From Linnemannia hyalina (taxonomy: Eukaryota > Mortierellomycota > Mortierellomycetes > Mortierellales > Mortierellaceae), in contig JAHRHY010000020.1 of NCBI GenBank assembly GCA_019671135.1, positions 248,001 through 312,000 on the forward strand: DNA of 64,000 bases, in the 5' to 3' direction. Each line of letters starts with the position of its first letter. Within the stretch, counting starts at the first letter, position 1. This document shows, piece after piece, positions 1 through 12,982 of the stretch. The translations under genes and the position numbers were made by a program. The notes beneath the pieces were generated by a model, which did not search any database, was not told where the DNA came from, and saw only the letters and a program-made list of their open reading frames with translations.

Positions 1-237
1 GTAACGAGCAGCAGGATAGTCTTGATCGACACGGTCTCCTCTCCTGTACATGTTTCCAAGCTGGACTTGGGAGGCTGTGTCGCCGAGGGTTGCCTTGACG
101 ACTATTGGTGAAATATCCTTCACAGCAGCAGCGGCGTTAAGGTCCAGCAGAGATCGGAGTTGACTGCTGTGGAATGTTGGTGTGTTGTTACTCAATGGGC
201 TGTTGGTGTTTTTTGCTGGTGGAGTAACGGTTATGGT
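1..237 (-). CDS. Sel1-repeat protein, partial at left edge
   Basis: On the minus strand an open frame runs from a stop at 238-240 off the left edge. Near the edge it reads LGNMYRRGDRVDQDYPAAR, a classic Sel1 unit (helical, TPR-like) of the type LGxMYxxGxGVxQDYxxA. It is preceded by a low-complexity Ser/Thr/Asn/Pro stretch and KATLGDTASQVQ, which matches the lead-in of the complete Sel1 gene at 48788-51241. There is no in-frame Met before the repeat, so an upstream exon must supply the start; possible acceptors lie near 200-218, but I could not fix the intron. Sel1 proteins act as protein-interaction scaffolds, for example in ER quality control and chitin synthase activation; the role of this paralogue is unknown. 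Confidence 0.75.
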
Positions 238-1242
238 TTAGTTGACAGTCACCTTTTTGGTGTGTTCCTGTTGAGGGCTTGGGATGAACTGGGCGGACAG
301 CCTGGAAGTTGAGGAGGTCGTGGGTCATGGATGTTACAGTCCTGGGTATATGACCTGGTTGGGGAGAGGTCTTGGGATTAACGGCTGTGGTGCTGTTGGT
401 TGGTGTTCGAGCGATGTCGATTAGGATGTACATGTACAAGCAAGAAAAGTAAAAAAGTGATGGACTCAGGGGTTGAAACCACATGATTGTGGCGTTGCGC
501 TGTGACCAATATTCGACGATTCTTTTCCTTCCAGACCAGTTCGCCTTTCCTTCCTTTCCTTCCCTTTCCTCTTCCCTCTTCACCAATCCACGTCAGGATC
601 CTCATGTCTTCTTGTCTTCCGTCCCAACAAACAAACTCACACCAACTCTGGGCTCTGCACTCATCCTCGAGGAAAGTGAAACGACTCGATCACCTCGGTC
701 ACACCCACCCACCCAGACATCGCTTCCCCTCCCATGCAAACGGTCATTCCTTTCCTCCTTTCTTCAGGAGAGGAAACATTGAGAATCAGAAATCCCCGAT
801 AGTCGACAGCCAATATTGGGAAGTGCTGTCACACGATACACTGCACCACAAAGGGCATCCGTGAATACCTCTCAAGAGACCAAGTCTTTTATTCTTCCTA
901 ACCCCCCCCCCCCCCCCCAATTTTTATGCCTTTTTTTTGTGCATAGGAGGAAAAGAAGTTTTCGGTGTTGGATATATAGGACGGAAGCATATCTGGATAT
1001 GTGGATTAAATAAAAGCTTGAGCAGTAAAGACATGGTAGCATAGCTAGAATCGGTATGATCCTGGGGGTGAAGTTGATTTGTTGTGACAGCTCGACTCGA
1101 TCCTTTCTATCGTCTCCCAGCGAATCAGAACGCGCCTGCTGTCACCTCACGAGAAATAAAGTGCAGTTAGCCCAAAAAAACCCCTTCTCATCCTTCTTTA
1201 CCTTCTTCACTCTCCTTGTCACAGACACACACATTCGCCACC
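238..1242. other. intergenic, no confident gene
   Basis: The missing first exon of the left-edge Sel1 gene should lie in roughly 240-590 on the minus strand but is not resolved. The rest holds pyrimidine-rich DNA (about 530-610 and 1170-1230, the latter the leader of the GH63 gene) and a run of 17 C at 902-918. I see no other coding signal. Confidence 0.5.
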
Positions 1243-4200
1243 ATGGACAACACAAACGAAAGGACAAAAACAAGGACGCGGACAAGGCGAACAGGACTCA
1301 TCTCCCTCGCGCTCGCAATCACAACAACAGCCTGTCTCCTCGCTTCCTCATCATCTTCCACCCTCGTCAACGCCGACTCCTCTTTCATCAACACCATCCA
1401 CAGCGACCCCGCAACCGCCGCTGCTGCAACCCAAAACTCGTCCCTCCTCTGGGGTATCTACAGACCCAACCTTTACTTTGGAACCCGTGCTCGTCTTCCT
1501 GATACACTCATGACTGGTCTCATGTGGTTCGGTACCCAAGACCTTTCTGGCCCTGACCGTAAGCGCTACTCTCTTTTTTTGTTGTTGCTTTCACGACGAA
1601 ACCTGAAGATCAAATTCTCCTATCAGATCAGACTTCTAACCTTCCTTACTTACTTCTCTGTATCACAGATATCCGCCACGGATGCGAAGAACGTGACGGG
1701 TTCGAAAAGTACGGCTGGCTCAAACACGACGGACGGACGTTCGGAACTCAGGAACTCAAAGATACCCGCAACAATGTCGACTTGACCACAGAGTTCATCA
1801 AGGTGCCTGGAGGTAACCATGGAGGATCTTGGGCCGCTAGGATCTCGGGAAAGCCTATCCGTAAGGGAGAGCCCATGTCGATCTCGACTCTTTACTACAT
1901 CGGCTTGGACGGCGATGGTCAGCTCAATGTTGATACTGCCAGCTATGTAAGTGCTGTTGCGTTGTCAGGAAAAAGTTACTTGACGCGTTTAGATACAGGA
2001 TCGTATTTACTGACAGATAGATCGGATCGGTTTTTCGTTTGTGTTTCAACATAGGATGTCAAAGCACCTATTGTAGGAACCGCCAAGGAGTTGGGCGACT
2101 TTGATATCACCATCCAGCAAAGTAAGTTGACTTTTCTCTCCTCATGGGACCTCATACATGTGTTTCATGCAACAGGGATAGTTTACTAACCTTGCATTTC
2201 TCTTGCTTTTCGGTCAATTAGCCTTCGGATCTGAAACCACTACTCACTACATGGGAGCTGCTATTCCCAAGGGATCCGTGTGGCGTGCCAAAGGTATGTG
2301 TTGAATAGCACTGGATCTTCGCAAGTGTAACATGTATGCCAGACAGGACGCACACTTCCGAGGATAATTAGGGGCTAACCGCAACGTCCACTTTTCTGTT
2401 GTTGTAGACTTTGTAAAGGAGATCTTGACGCACAAGGCACAGGTCATGCAACAGCAGGGTGCGATTGACTTCCAACCCCAGGATTTGTACATTTTGCCTG
2501 ATCAGTTATATGGTGACTCTACCAACATCCTTATCATTCAGATGAACTACGACTCTGAGTTTGAGGTAATGCAGCATTGATCGCTTCGAAAAGCCGTACG
2601 TAGATGACTCTTGAAAATGTGACACTACGGCTAACACACTTTTTGTTCCACATGTTTAGTTCGAGGTGAGGTTCAATTCAAAGTCGTCGCCCAACCCAGT
2701 CACCACCGAGACAATTTCGTCCGCAATCTCCAAGGCCGAGGACGCGTTTGACAAGCGCTTTGAAGATACTTTCCACCTGAAGCAGCACGGATACTCGGAC
2801 TCGATGGTCAACTTTGCTAAGGCAACCATGAGCAACCTCGTTGGAGGTATTGGGTAAGCATCATGGCTCTGTTTTCGTCAATTTTTTGTTCTTTTCGTTT
2901 TGCGTTGCCCAAGTGCTCAAGAATCTAACATAAAGCAACTATTACGTTATCATAACTAGCTACTTTCACGGATCTTCGATTGTTGATGAATCGCCCACTT
3001 ACGAGGATGGACAAAATGATCATTTGGAAGGACCAGTTGCCAGACGCCCTTCGCCCAACCCTCAGATGACTGCTCCTGCATCGCTGTTCTCGGCTGTCCC
3101 ATCCCGTTCATTCTTCCCTCGCGGATTCTACTGGGATGAAGGTTTCCACCAAACCTTGGTCGGCCAATGGGACAATGACCTCAGGTATGAGAGACTTTAC
3201 TATTCAGAGGATTCGTCAATATGATGATATATGCAATAAGGTCGCACTTACTCACTTTATTTCGTTTCTTTTGTTCTCCACCGACAATTCTAGTTTGGAG
3301 ATTATCAAAAGTTGGTATGATCGTCAGGACAGCGACGGTTGGATCCAGAGAGAGCAGATTCTTGGCGAAGAGGCCAGAAGCCGTGTCCCTGAACAGTTCC
3401 AGATCCAGTACCCCGAGCATGCCAACCCTCCTACACTCTTGTACGCCATTAGCGGATACTTGGATCGTCTCAGCAACGCCACCAACACCTTCTCTGTTGG
3501 CGCCTTTGGTAACGCTGCCCAGACACAATTCAGCTCTGATTTTGCTGAAGGTGAGCAGGATGTCTTGAACGGACGCTTGGCGAATACGGATCTAGCGAAG
3601 CAGTATCTTGCAGAGTTGTACCCAAAACTCCGTACCAACTACGAGTGGATGAGACGCACTATGCAGGGAGGCATTCGTGAATATGGACGCATGTCGCGGT
3701 CGCGTGTTGAGGGTTACCGCTGGAGGGGGAGGACCAAGTCGCATACGCTGACTTCTGGATTGGATGATTACCCCAGAGCTGATCTTCCTAGTGTTGCGGA
3801 GTTGCATGTCGATTTGCTTTCTTGGATTGGGTTCATGAGTCGTAACCTTCAGCGTATTGCTAGCATTGTTGGCGAGGAGGATGACGCCGAGGAGTTTGAG
3901 GATCACTACAAAGCCATTGTTCACAACGTCGATGGTAATTTGTCACTTGCAGTGTACACTCTATGGATATTGTGCAATTGGTTTGCCTGCGTAATTGCTG
4001 ACATAATTTTGTTCAATTTGTTGTGAATAGATCTGCATTGGAACGAAGAACAGAAGGCGTACTGCGACGTTACCATAGACGAGACTGACGAAAGCATCCA
4101 AGTCTGCCACAAGGGATACATCACCCTCTTCCCCGTCTTGCTTGGGATCGTCTCCCCCGAGTCCAAGAACTTGGATCATATTTTAGATTTAATGCATGAT

Positions 4201-4813
4201 CCTAACGAGCTCTGGACTCCCTATGGACTTCGATCACTGTCGGCTTCTAATGAGCATTTTGGAACTGGCGAGAACTACTGGAAGGGGCCTATCTGGATTA
4301 ATGTCAATTACCTTGCCCTTCATTCCCTCAAGACTGTAAGTTGTCAATCACTCCTTGATCGTTGCTTTTTTATACCTTCTCGGCTGTATGTGCCGTCGTT
4401 GATCAAGTTTGCCGAGCCATCGGGCTAACTATTGATATTTTTTGTTGCCATGCCACCTTGTAGCATTATGTCGAGAAGGGCCCTTACCGCGAAAAGGCTG
4501 CAAAGGTCTACAATGAGCTGCGCGACAACCTCATAAAGAACATCTACAGCGTAAGTTTTTCCTCCACTCTTGCACCATTTCATCCCTTCCACTCGTTTCT
4601 CCTCCTTTGCCCCTTTACCGCCTAAACATACGCTCGCCCAAACGTCCCGTTTTCTAACTTTTTTGTTTGTACTATTTTCCTAATTAGGAATATGAGCGGA
4701 CAGGATATGTGTGGGAGCAGTATAATGATAAGACGGGCCATGGGCAGCGTAGCCATCCGTTTACGGGCTGGACTGCTATGATTGTTTTGATTATGCAGAT
4801 GGGGCGCGCGTGA
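1243..4813 (+). CDS. CWH41: mannosyl-oligosaccharide glucosidase (glucosidase I, GH63)
   Basis: This enzyme trims the terminal alpha-1,2-glucose from the Glc3Man9GlcNAc2 glycan of new N-glycoproteins in the ER lumen. Eleven phase-consistent exons give 822 residues: 1243-1558, 1669-1946, 2055-2121, 2222-2293, 2408-2565, 2660-2853, 2960-3184, 3294-3934, 4031-4335, 4464-4550, 4688-4813. A basic N-terminus followed by a hydrophobic segment (about residues 17-40) fits a type II membrane anchor. Family landmarks in order are [77 protein letters not shown] and [14 protein letters not shown]. The start ATG sits in a strong context (CACCATGG) after a CT-rich leader. Length and motif set match full-length fungal GH63, and no lesion is visible. 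Confidence 0.95.
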
Positions 4814-5152
4814 GAGAGTGGTGGTGGTGGTGTATAAGGATGGGTGGTGGATGGATGTGTTGGTAGAGGGTCTTGGATGGTTGTATCTAGCTGCGTGGAC
4901 CCTTCTCTGTGAGTGTCTAGGTGCGTCTTGGTTTGTGGCATGGATACCCTTCTTACCAGGGTATATCTTTTTTTTTTCGTCCGCGCAGCTTTTTCTTACA
5001 TTTAATGTACGTCATTAAGAAAAATATACAAAATAGACAGTTTGGTGGACCATCGAGTCCGTTTTATGTCCTTTAGGAATTTCGTCAAAAATAAATACAA
5101 ACAAAAATGGTATCAAAAAGTGTGGTATCAAAAAAGACAACCTCTATAGCCC
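4814..5152. other. convergent intergenic region
   Basis: This is the space between the 3' ends of the GH63 gene and the minus-strand OPT gene. It is G/T-rich just after 4813 and contains AATAAA-like sequence around 5090-5100. No coding signal was seen. Confidence 0.6.
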
Positions 5153-7744
5153 CTAATTACAATAGCAGATCCCCTCAACGCATCCAGCACAAGTCCAAGA
5201 ATGAACCCCAGCCGTCTTCAGGCACAAGTTCACAATCGATAACGTCCCCTCGCCCAACACAAAGCCGGAGGCGATGATGATCAAGAATACTCTTCCGAGC
5301 TTCGCGTACTTGTTGCCAGGGTACTGCTTACAGTACCAGTCCCAGCCGACAGAGACGATACCTCCGACAAAGCGGGCGAGCGTGAAATTGGGGAGGTTGT
5401 ACATCCCGATGGCGAATGCGATTCCGGAGGGGATGTATGTTAACCATTTAGGGCGCTGGATTGGGTTCCCGTGTCTGTCCTTGGATTTGAGGAATGCGAC
5501 GTCAGAGTAGACGGTTGTAAGGATCGTCAGGCCGGCAAATAGGGTTGCAAATCCGAGGATGAAGGGCACGGTGTGGGCTGGGAGGGATTGTCCGTTGACG
5601 AGACGAGCGAGTTCTAACCAGATCCTTGCCGTCGGCACCGCGAACACTTCACCTGGTAATTCATAGGCGGCCGAGTAGAGTTTGTAAACCCCCGTGGAAA
5701 TAAACACCGAAGCGAGAGATCCAATCAACTGTCCCCAGAATTGGGCCTTTGGCGACGCGCCCATGAGGTGACCCGTCTTCAAATCCTGCATGAGGTCGCC
5801 GGCCTGTTGGGCTCCTGCTTCCGCAATGCCTCCTGCAATGAGGTTGGCGACGATGCCGCCGGGGACGACACCAGCAAAGACGAATTGGGAGACTTTTCCG
5901 ATCCCCGAGACGGGGTTGAGGTCGGTTGAGCCTAGGGCGCGGACGCCAAGGACGCTGAGGAGGGATCCGAGGATGAGGGCCAAGAGGGTCGCGTAGACGG
6001 GCATGTGTTGGTCGCGGAAGAGGACCCAGATCAGGAAGAGGCAGAGGATTGAGGAGAGGATGAGACCGCAGACCCAGATTTTGAGGGGGACGAGTTGGTC
6101 GATAGGTGCATCGTCGTTGTCTTCTTCGTCTTCCTCATCATCCTTGTACTTGTTGACGGCAGTAGAGGCAGAAGAAGTGGATCCAGCAGGTTGAGGAGCA
6201 TCCAAAAGAATCCTGCGCTCAGCAAGACGGGCAACCCGGATCTTGTACCTCCGATGAGCGACCAACGACATAACCACAACCCCCAACAGCGAAACAATCG
6301 ACTCTGCAATCATAACCCCAAGCGAGATCCACAGAATCCAACCCCTGGCACCTGTGGTCGAGTTCCCAACCGGCCCAGTAACCCACTTGTTCAACGTCGC
6401 CAACGGAGAAAGAATTCCCCAGCCTACAAAGCAACCCAACAACATGGATGCGGTCGTCGGAAAGCCCATAATGATGCCCTGTCCGATATAACTCAACGAG
6501 GGGGTGAAAAACCATTGCCAGGTGGCTCCAAAGGCAATCGTCATCCCGGAGAGCCAATCAAAGACGGGGATCGCAGCAATGGCGGGGACGAAGTAGGAGA
6601 GAACGGTGTAGAGGCCCGAGAGCGTGAAGGAGATTCCGAGAGCCGTCATGTTCATCCGCCAGTTGTCCTCCTCCAAGAACGTCTTGTCCAGACTGAATTC
6701 TCCATCCTCGCCTCCAATCTCGATACGGCCGTCCTCGCTGCTGTTGTTGTTGTTGGTGGTGCTGGATGAAGAAGAGGCGTTCTCGAGGATGTTGGCGCTG
6801 GAACCTAGAGGAGCCATCTGTTGTCCGAGGTTGGCCGAGAGTGAGGTTCGGTTATCCAAGGGCTGTTGACCGGTCGTTGTCGCAGTGCTGCTGTAATTCT
6901 TGTTGTTGGTTGAAGAACTTACGTGCAAAATGCTCGACTCTTCGTCCTCAACACCATCTCCATTCGAACGCCCATGATTCCTCCTCCGCCGAACGGTACT
7001 CTCACCTCCATGTCCATGCTTATCCTCTCCAACTCCAACAACCAACGGCGTGTTATGCAAAACCCCAATCATCTGCGCAGTGGCAGTCCCCGACGGGAAG
7101 GGCAACTTCTCCCTAATGATAACCTGCTTCCTCAAGGGCACCGCAATAAAGACCCCAAAGAACGCAATCGCCAAACACCAAAGCACCATCTCCCCCGCAC
7201 TCAAAAAAACCGGTCCGCCAGGATTATCCTCAACCGTCATCATCTGCAGCGCCGGAATGATCCCCACAAACCCAGCAGCCAATGGCATAGTCCCCGTGGC
7301 GACCGCAATTGACTGGAGGACGATATTCTCAGCGGGGCCAAAGGGGGTGGAGAGGAAGGGCTTTGCGGCTTTGAAGATTGCGAAACCGAGGAGGGAGGAT
7401 TGGAGGGACATCATTGAGATCCAACCGGTTTGGAGGCCGAAATACATGTTTGTGAAGCAGAGGAGTGCTCCTATCCCGATGCCCACTCCCACCGCTCGCC
7501 ACTATAAGGTGGAATAATAAGACGACAAAGAGGTGATTAGAACATTGACAAAAGCCTGGTGATTTGCAGAGAGAAAAAGACGGACAGTATGGTTATGAAT
7601 GAGACCATTTTTGATCGTAGAGAGTGATTAGCTTACTGTGAATTGAGGCAGGTCCTTGTGGGGGTCATGTCGCTGCTGTTGTGGTGATGAGTCGTTGTTG
7701 AGGGAGTCGTTGGTTGGGACAGCGGAGTAGACTGCTTGTGACAT
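5153..7744 (-). CDS. OPT superfamily transporter, YS-like clade
   Basis: A polytopic plasma-membrane transporter of the oligopeptide transporter superfamily. The YS (yellow-stripe-like) branch moves metal chelates or small peptides by proton coupling; the substrate here is unknown. There are two exons, 7637-7744 and 5153-7501, with 818 residues and intact phase. The short first exon encodes a Gln/Asn-rich cytosolic tail ending DLPQFT, which joins WRAVGVGIGIGALLC and the hallmark FTNMYFGLQTGWISMMS across the intron. About a dozen hydrophobic segments follow. Two hydrophilic loops interrupt them: an acidic, Asn/Ser-rich loop (about residues 190-310) and an Asp/Glu-rich loop (about 490-515). A GTT microsatellite lies just upstream in the leader. 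Confidence 0.92.
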
Positions 7745-7763
7745 TGCAGCAGTCTATGTGTGT

Positions 7764-7765
7764 CG

Positions 7766-7806
<41 letters not shown>

Positions 7807-7807
7807 G
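7764..7807. repeat. (GTT)n trinucleotide microsatellite
   Basis: About 14 tandem GTT units lie in the 5' region of the OPT gene. On the transcribed strand they read as CAA/AAC repeats just upstream of the start at 7744. Confidence 0.9.
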
Positions 7808-9089
7808 CTCGTCGATGTAATGTGTTGATGTGCAGTAGAGAAGGGAATGTGGAAGTGTGGGAAATGAAAGAGGAAGTGTAAATGTGAGGAAAAAAGAAAA
7901 GAAAGAGGAGTGGCGAGCTAGGAAGAAAGAAAAGGTAAAGGTGACGATGTTCACGTATTAAAAAGGCAACGAAACGAGAAGGAGAAAAAAAAAAAAAAAA
8001 GAGGGCGCCGTTGCGAAGTGCGAAGCAAAGGATAAGGACAAAAGGGATGATGAATAATACACCGTGGCCAATGAAAGCACAGAAAAGAAGGGGGGTCCTC
8101 CCACTGGCCCCTGTTGACTGCTGAAGGCCCTCCTCTCAGGTTGCTGACAAAACAAACAACCTGGATCCCTTCCTCCTTTGGAGGTGGCTACCCCACCGGC
8201 CTTTGAATTTCAATTGAAATAAGATTTTCCCAGAGTGCACTGCAAAACAGCCCTTTGTACAAATTGTATCATTTTCAAAGTCCCCCTCAAGGATCGTGTG
8301 CTCAGGAACTCAACTCTTTTTTTTTTCCTGTCCTGGGGCACCGTGTGCAATTTTCTTGAAACAAACTAGCAAGAGAATCAGTGCGCGTTCGTTCTGTTAT
8401 TGGTTATGGCTGAAAAAAGAGACGTGCACCTCCGAAACAGCAACAAAGTCAGCATCGACCTTCTTTTTTTCTACAAAGGACCGGCACACAAACAAACATG
8501 TCGTCTCAGCTCAGGTCGAGAGCGAAGAACGAGAGATGGGTACAAGTACATCGGTTTGATAAGATCAGTGACCTTAAGAGTTTCATTTTCTGATTAAACG
8601 ATGATGTCAACAGCTCTAACGACCATAGAAAACTGATCAAACACGCGACGCGATGCTTGCTTTCTAGCCTGTACGTTTCACTTTTCGTGTCGGAATGACA
8701 TGCGCCTCGTTCTTCCTAGGGCTACTGCTTGCTCTTGACCTACGTGCTCCCAATGGCTACACTCTGAGAAAAAGTGGGCTGTATGTAAGCTGTATGCAGC
8801 ACTGTATGTGCCCTATTGTCCATGAGCAAATGAGCAAAAGGGTAAATGTCAGCATGCATATGAAGGTGTTGGTACTCACAGAGCCTTGTCGTTGTTTTTC
8901 CTTTCTTTCTTCCTCACTCCCTCCCTCTCCACCTCACTCGCTCTTTGCACCATTGCACCCTCTTCACTCATTCCTCATTCCTTCTCTCCACTCTTGCTTT
9001 CATTGTCATCACCTGTACATCACTCCTCTCGTTTTCTTTAACAACCTCCTCCTTCTCATTCCATTCACCTCTCTTCTTACAACGACAAC
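7808..9089. other. divergent promoter region, no gene seen
   Basis: This stretch separates the minus-strand OPT gene from the plus-strand Sel1 gene. It holds purine-rich DNA at 7840-8000 (OPT leader), several T and A runs (7985-8001, 8312-8327) and a strongly CT-rich leader at about 8890-9085 before the Sel1 start. No open frame in it looks coding. Confidence 0.5.
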
Positions 9090-12000
9090 ATGCACCAAAT
9101 AGAAGAACGCCAAGAAAAAGTCCAGGCAGTCCGCCCTGTCTTCAAACGCCCACTTTCCACCACCTCTACCAACACCGAAACCACCACCTCTTCCTCTTGC
9201 ACTACCGAGATCTTCACTATTCCCCAAGCAGACATAGTACACCTCCCCTGCCAAACGGACCCAGTAACAGGAACGGACATTGTGCTATGGGATGATGTGC
9301 TGGCGGTTTACAAAGATGCATTGTTTATTCGATACGAAGCCAGGGCTCTCCCGTTCATGAAAGACAGCAAATCCAATGAGTAAGTCGATAACCCTCATGC
9401 AAATTCATTGTGTGCGCATGGTTGGCATTGGCGTTTTGTGTGTTTTTCTCATTGGCCTGGCCTGTCCAGCCTACCCTGTCCAACAACAAAAGAAATTTTT
9501 GAGCCCGTGTCAGAAATGCCTTGCTGTCTGGTATACAAAAAAAAACAACAAAACGTTGCAAACTTTTTCACAGGAATGGCACTAATGTCCCTCTTTGTCA
9601 TTTTTTTTCTTTTCTTGGCTCTATTTAATTTGCATAATCAGCATTAATCCTATGCGGATAACGGCCGTGCCCGATGCCGTGCTCGAGATTGTTATCGACG
9701 GACAGGTCGTTCACGCCTCTACAGCCTCGCCCCAACAACAGCAACAATGTGCCCCAAAACAGAGTAAACGCAACCCATTGGTCATATCAACAACTGCATC
9801 TGTGTCGTCTGAGCGGTCTCATAGCCCTATCTCGATTCGACGGGATCCCCTGCATAACCCTCTTGCGATGGGGTTCTCGACGTTGTCGTTGAGGGCACCA
9901 CAGTATGTGCCTGATGTCTTTGATGGGCTTGACGATGAGGGGGATTTTGAGCCTTTGGACAATGACGATGGTTATAACGATGTCGGGGATGCTTTGGCCA
10001 ACGCTCATATATCGAATCAACACTCCGACGGCGAGCATGGAACACAATCGATTTCTCATCCGTCACACGCCGATATCCCACAACTGCCAACAAACCCTGA
10101 CGAACAACCTACCAAGGAGTCTGTCGCCCTTTACTACCGAACTGGACGTAGTTATGAGAGAGTCGAACCAGCGAACTCTACCTCTACCCAACATTTTTCA
10201 ACAGCACTGGAATACTACCTTGCAGCAGCTCAACACGGACATGTCGAGGCCATGATCCGGATAGGGCACCTCTACACCAACGGTCGAGGCGTCCCTCAGG
10301 ACCACTCGAAGGCGTTCTCTTGGTACCTCCAGGCAGCCGATAAGAACCGCGTCGTCGCCCAGCGGATCGTTGGTGGCTCCTATTTTCGCGGTCGAGGTGT
10401 TCTGCAGGACTATGCCACGGCGGCGGAGTGGTACACCAAGGCCGCTTACCAGGGAGATTCTCGAGCGCAGTATAATGTCGGGTTCATGTGTCATTACGGC
10501 AGAGGTGTTGAGCAGGATTATTCGATAGCGCTGACGTGGTTCCTGGCAGCGGGGAACCAAGGCCATGCGTTGGCGCAGAGTAGTATTGGGTCCATGTATG
10601 CCAAAGGCCAAGGCACCGTCACAGACTTTGGAGCAGCAATGAGGTGGTTCGGCAAGGCCGCGAACCAGGGTCTCCCTCTGGCGCAGTTCGGTATTGGCAG
10701 CCTGTTTGCGCAGGGTCTTGGAGTCGACAGGAATCTGGGTAGAGCTGCAGAGTGGTACCTCCTGGCCGCGCAACAGGGACATGCGGATGCTCAGAGTTGT
10801 CTCGCGAATATGTACTCGATCGGGCAAGGAGTCCCCCTCGACTTTGTCAAGGCACGGAAGTGGTTTTTGAAGGCGGCTAATCAGGGGAATGTCCAGGACC
10901 AGTACAGCATGGGGATCTTGTATAGTCGAGGGCTGGGAGGGCGGCACGACTACCCAAAGGCGATGAAGTGGTTCTTGAAGGCCGCCAACCAGGGACTCAT
11001 CGACGCACAACACAGCATCGCCATCATGCACATTACGGGCGAGGGCGTGCCACAGGATCATGCAAAGGCTATGTTGTGGTACATGAAGGTTGCCGAGCAA
11101 GGGAACGTCGACGCGCAGAGGATTATCGGTCTTGCCTATTTCCATGGTCAGGGGCTTTCACAGGATTTCCCAAGAGCGATGGACTGGCTAATGAAGGCAG
11201 CGGACCAGGGCGACGCACGGGCGCAGTTCAACATCGGATCCATGTACCGGTCTGGAAAGGGCGTCTCGCAGGATTTCACAAAAGCTTTCCCCTGGTTCCT
11301 CAAAGCCGCCGAACAAGGTCACGCCAAGGCTCAATGCAGTATCGGAGGCATGTACGCCAAGGGCCAAGGCACACCCAAGGACTGTGACACCGCCATGCGA
11401 TGGCTCCTCCAAGCAGCAAACCAAGGATACCCACAGGCGCAGTTCGATATCGGCAACCTCTACTCCCAAGGCCTCGGCGTCGTCAAGGAGTTTTCGGAAG
11501 CCCTCGAGTGGTACCAGAAGGCAGCCAAGCAAGGCCATATCGACGCCCAGAGCACCATCGGCAACATTTACTATGATGGCAAGGAAGTCAAGCAGGATTT
11601 CACCAAGGCGCGGGGCTGGTTCCTGATGGCAGGCGAACACGGAAGGATCCATGACCAGTACAACCTCGGCCACCTCTTCCACAATGGCCTCGGCGGCCCT
11701 CAGGATTACGAGCAAGCCATGAAATGGTACCTACACTCCGCCACCCACGGAAACCACACCTCCGCCCAGTACAAGCTCGGCCTCATGTACCGCAACGGTG
11801 AAGGCATCCCCCGGGATGGCCTCCAGGCCAAGAAATGGTTCACAAAAGCCGCGACCCAAGGCCACCCCGAAGCCCAGTATATTATCGGAACACTCTATCG
11901 CGATGGAGCAGACGGAGTTTACAAGAACTCTACCACCGCCATGTCCTGGTTCATCAAAGCCGCCAACAGGGGTCATAAACTGGCACGGTTCAGTATTGGG

Positions 12001-12336
12001 TGTATCTATCGGGATAGTCAACCGGGGATCCCTCAGGATTTCTATCAGGCGATGGAATGGTTCCTGAAGGCGACTTATTCCGATGGCGGTGACGGCGGGA
12101 AGGAGGAACGAGTGGAGGAGGAAGAGGAAGGGCTGAAAGGGATATCAGAGGCGGCGATCGGGAGAATGTACTTGAAAGGTCAAGGGGTGTTCCAGGATAA
12201 CACCAAGGCGTTGGAGTGGTTCTCGAAGGCCGTCGAGAAAGGAAACAGAGGGGCGTTGGAGACTGTGAGGGTGCTTCAGAAGGAAGTTGAGAAGGAGGTG
12301 AAGAGGAGTAAGAAGGCGGCATTAAAGTTTTGGTAG
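9090..12336 (+). CDS. long Sel1-repeat protein with N-terminal conserved module
   Basis: Two exons, 9090-9379 and 9642-12336, give 994 residues. Residues about 45-115 form a module (VHLPCQTDPVTGTDIVLWDD, then DALFIRYEARALPFM, then ITAVPDAVLEIVI) that the intron splits and that recurs in the gene at 48788. About 18 Sel1 units follow from residue 200 to 960, each a variant of A-x-x-x-I-G-x-M-Y-x-x-G-x-G-V-x-Q-D-[FY]-x-x-A-x-x-W-[FY]-x-K-A-A. They should stack into a helical solenoid for protein binding. An acidic insert (EERVEEEEEG) interrupts the last units and the C-terminus is Lys-rich. No signal peptide or membrane segment is evident. The partner is unknown. Confidence 0.9.
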
Positions 12337-12748
12337 GACCCCGTCCTCTTTTTTCGCCTCCTTTCTGTCGATTTGTGAACCTTGTCTAACTGCATGAGTA
12401 TTTTGAGTATCCCTTCGATTGTCGGGGTTTCTGGTTGCGGTACATAATCTCACCGCACAGCAGCGAGTGGACTGACAAGGCAGGCAGGCAGACTGATAAC
12501 GACGCGCGTATGAACTTGTGTCAGGAACGAATCAGTAGTGCCCAACTTTGAATAACGATGCATGTTTACCCCCTTTTCTATCCGCTTGGGCGCACTTACG
12601 ATGACGGAGCTGTAGCAGAGTCTGTGGTGAACATTTTCGGTGGGTTGCTTTACAGTTTAACGCCATGAGCCATAGCCACAAATGCATTACTCGATTAGTG
12701 ATGAACTATTCACTTTAATCAAGGATAGATCGTTATTTTTAACAAGAG
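12337..12748. other. intergenic, nothing recognised
   Basis: Convergent spacer between the Sel1 gene and the small secreted protein gene. No coding or repeat signal beyond short GGCA repeats at 12477-12491. Confidence 0.5.
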
Positions 12749-12982
12749 CTATTGCAACCAGCTACTGAGATCGTTCCTAAGAAATGGACCTTTGTGAACC
12801 TTGATGTAACAATCGCAATCCACGTCATTGTCCGAGTTGACCTCGCAGTTAGCGTATGCATTCACGCAGATATATTTTCCCTTGCAATCATCTTCGATTA
12901 CGAAGCGTCGGCAAACGTAGTTGCCTTTCGCGTAGACAACGGATGCAAGCAAGGCTACAATCGCGACGGTTTTGATCTGCAT
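12749..12982 (-). CDS. small secreted cysteine-rich protein
   Basis: A 77-residue protein in a single coding exon. Residues 1-18 (MQIKTVAIVALLASVVYA) form a convincing signal peptide with an AxA-type cleavage site. The mature part is about 59 residues with six cysteines (near 24, 33, 38, 45, 54 and 56), enough for three disulfides. It resembles no family I can name. A plausible 5'-UTR intron (GTAAGG at 13083-13088 to an acceptor at 12990-12991, 99 bp) and a TATA-like sequence on the same strand near 13275 fit a real transcription unit. Candidates are an effector, an antimicrobial peptide or an inhibitor; none is shown by the sequence. Confidence 0.7.
   Translation of the reverse strand: MQIKTVAIVALLASVVYAKGNYVCRRFVIEDDCKGKYICVNAYANCEVNSDNDVDCDCYIKVHKGPFLRNDLSSWLQ

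Noticed and set aside
902..918. Poly-C runs at 902-918 and 14231-14248 as regulatory sites
   Set aside because: Isolated homopolymers without a flanking conserved context; prone to sequencing error.
6095..7517. Plus-strand frames overlapping the OPT gene
   Set aside because: They are shadows of the minus-strand OPT coding sequence, which has clear transmembrane and family motifs.
8695..9102. Hydrophobic frame before the Sel1 gene
   Set aside because: Composition comes from the CT-rich leader; no conserved motif and no start context.
10198..11145. Long antisense frame across the Sel1 gene
   Set aside because: Sel1 repeats have biased codons that keep the opposite strand open; the antisense product is a low-quality shadow with no independent signals.
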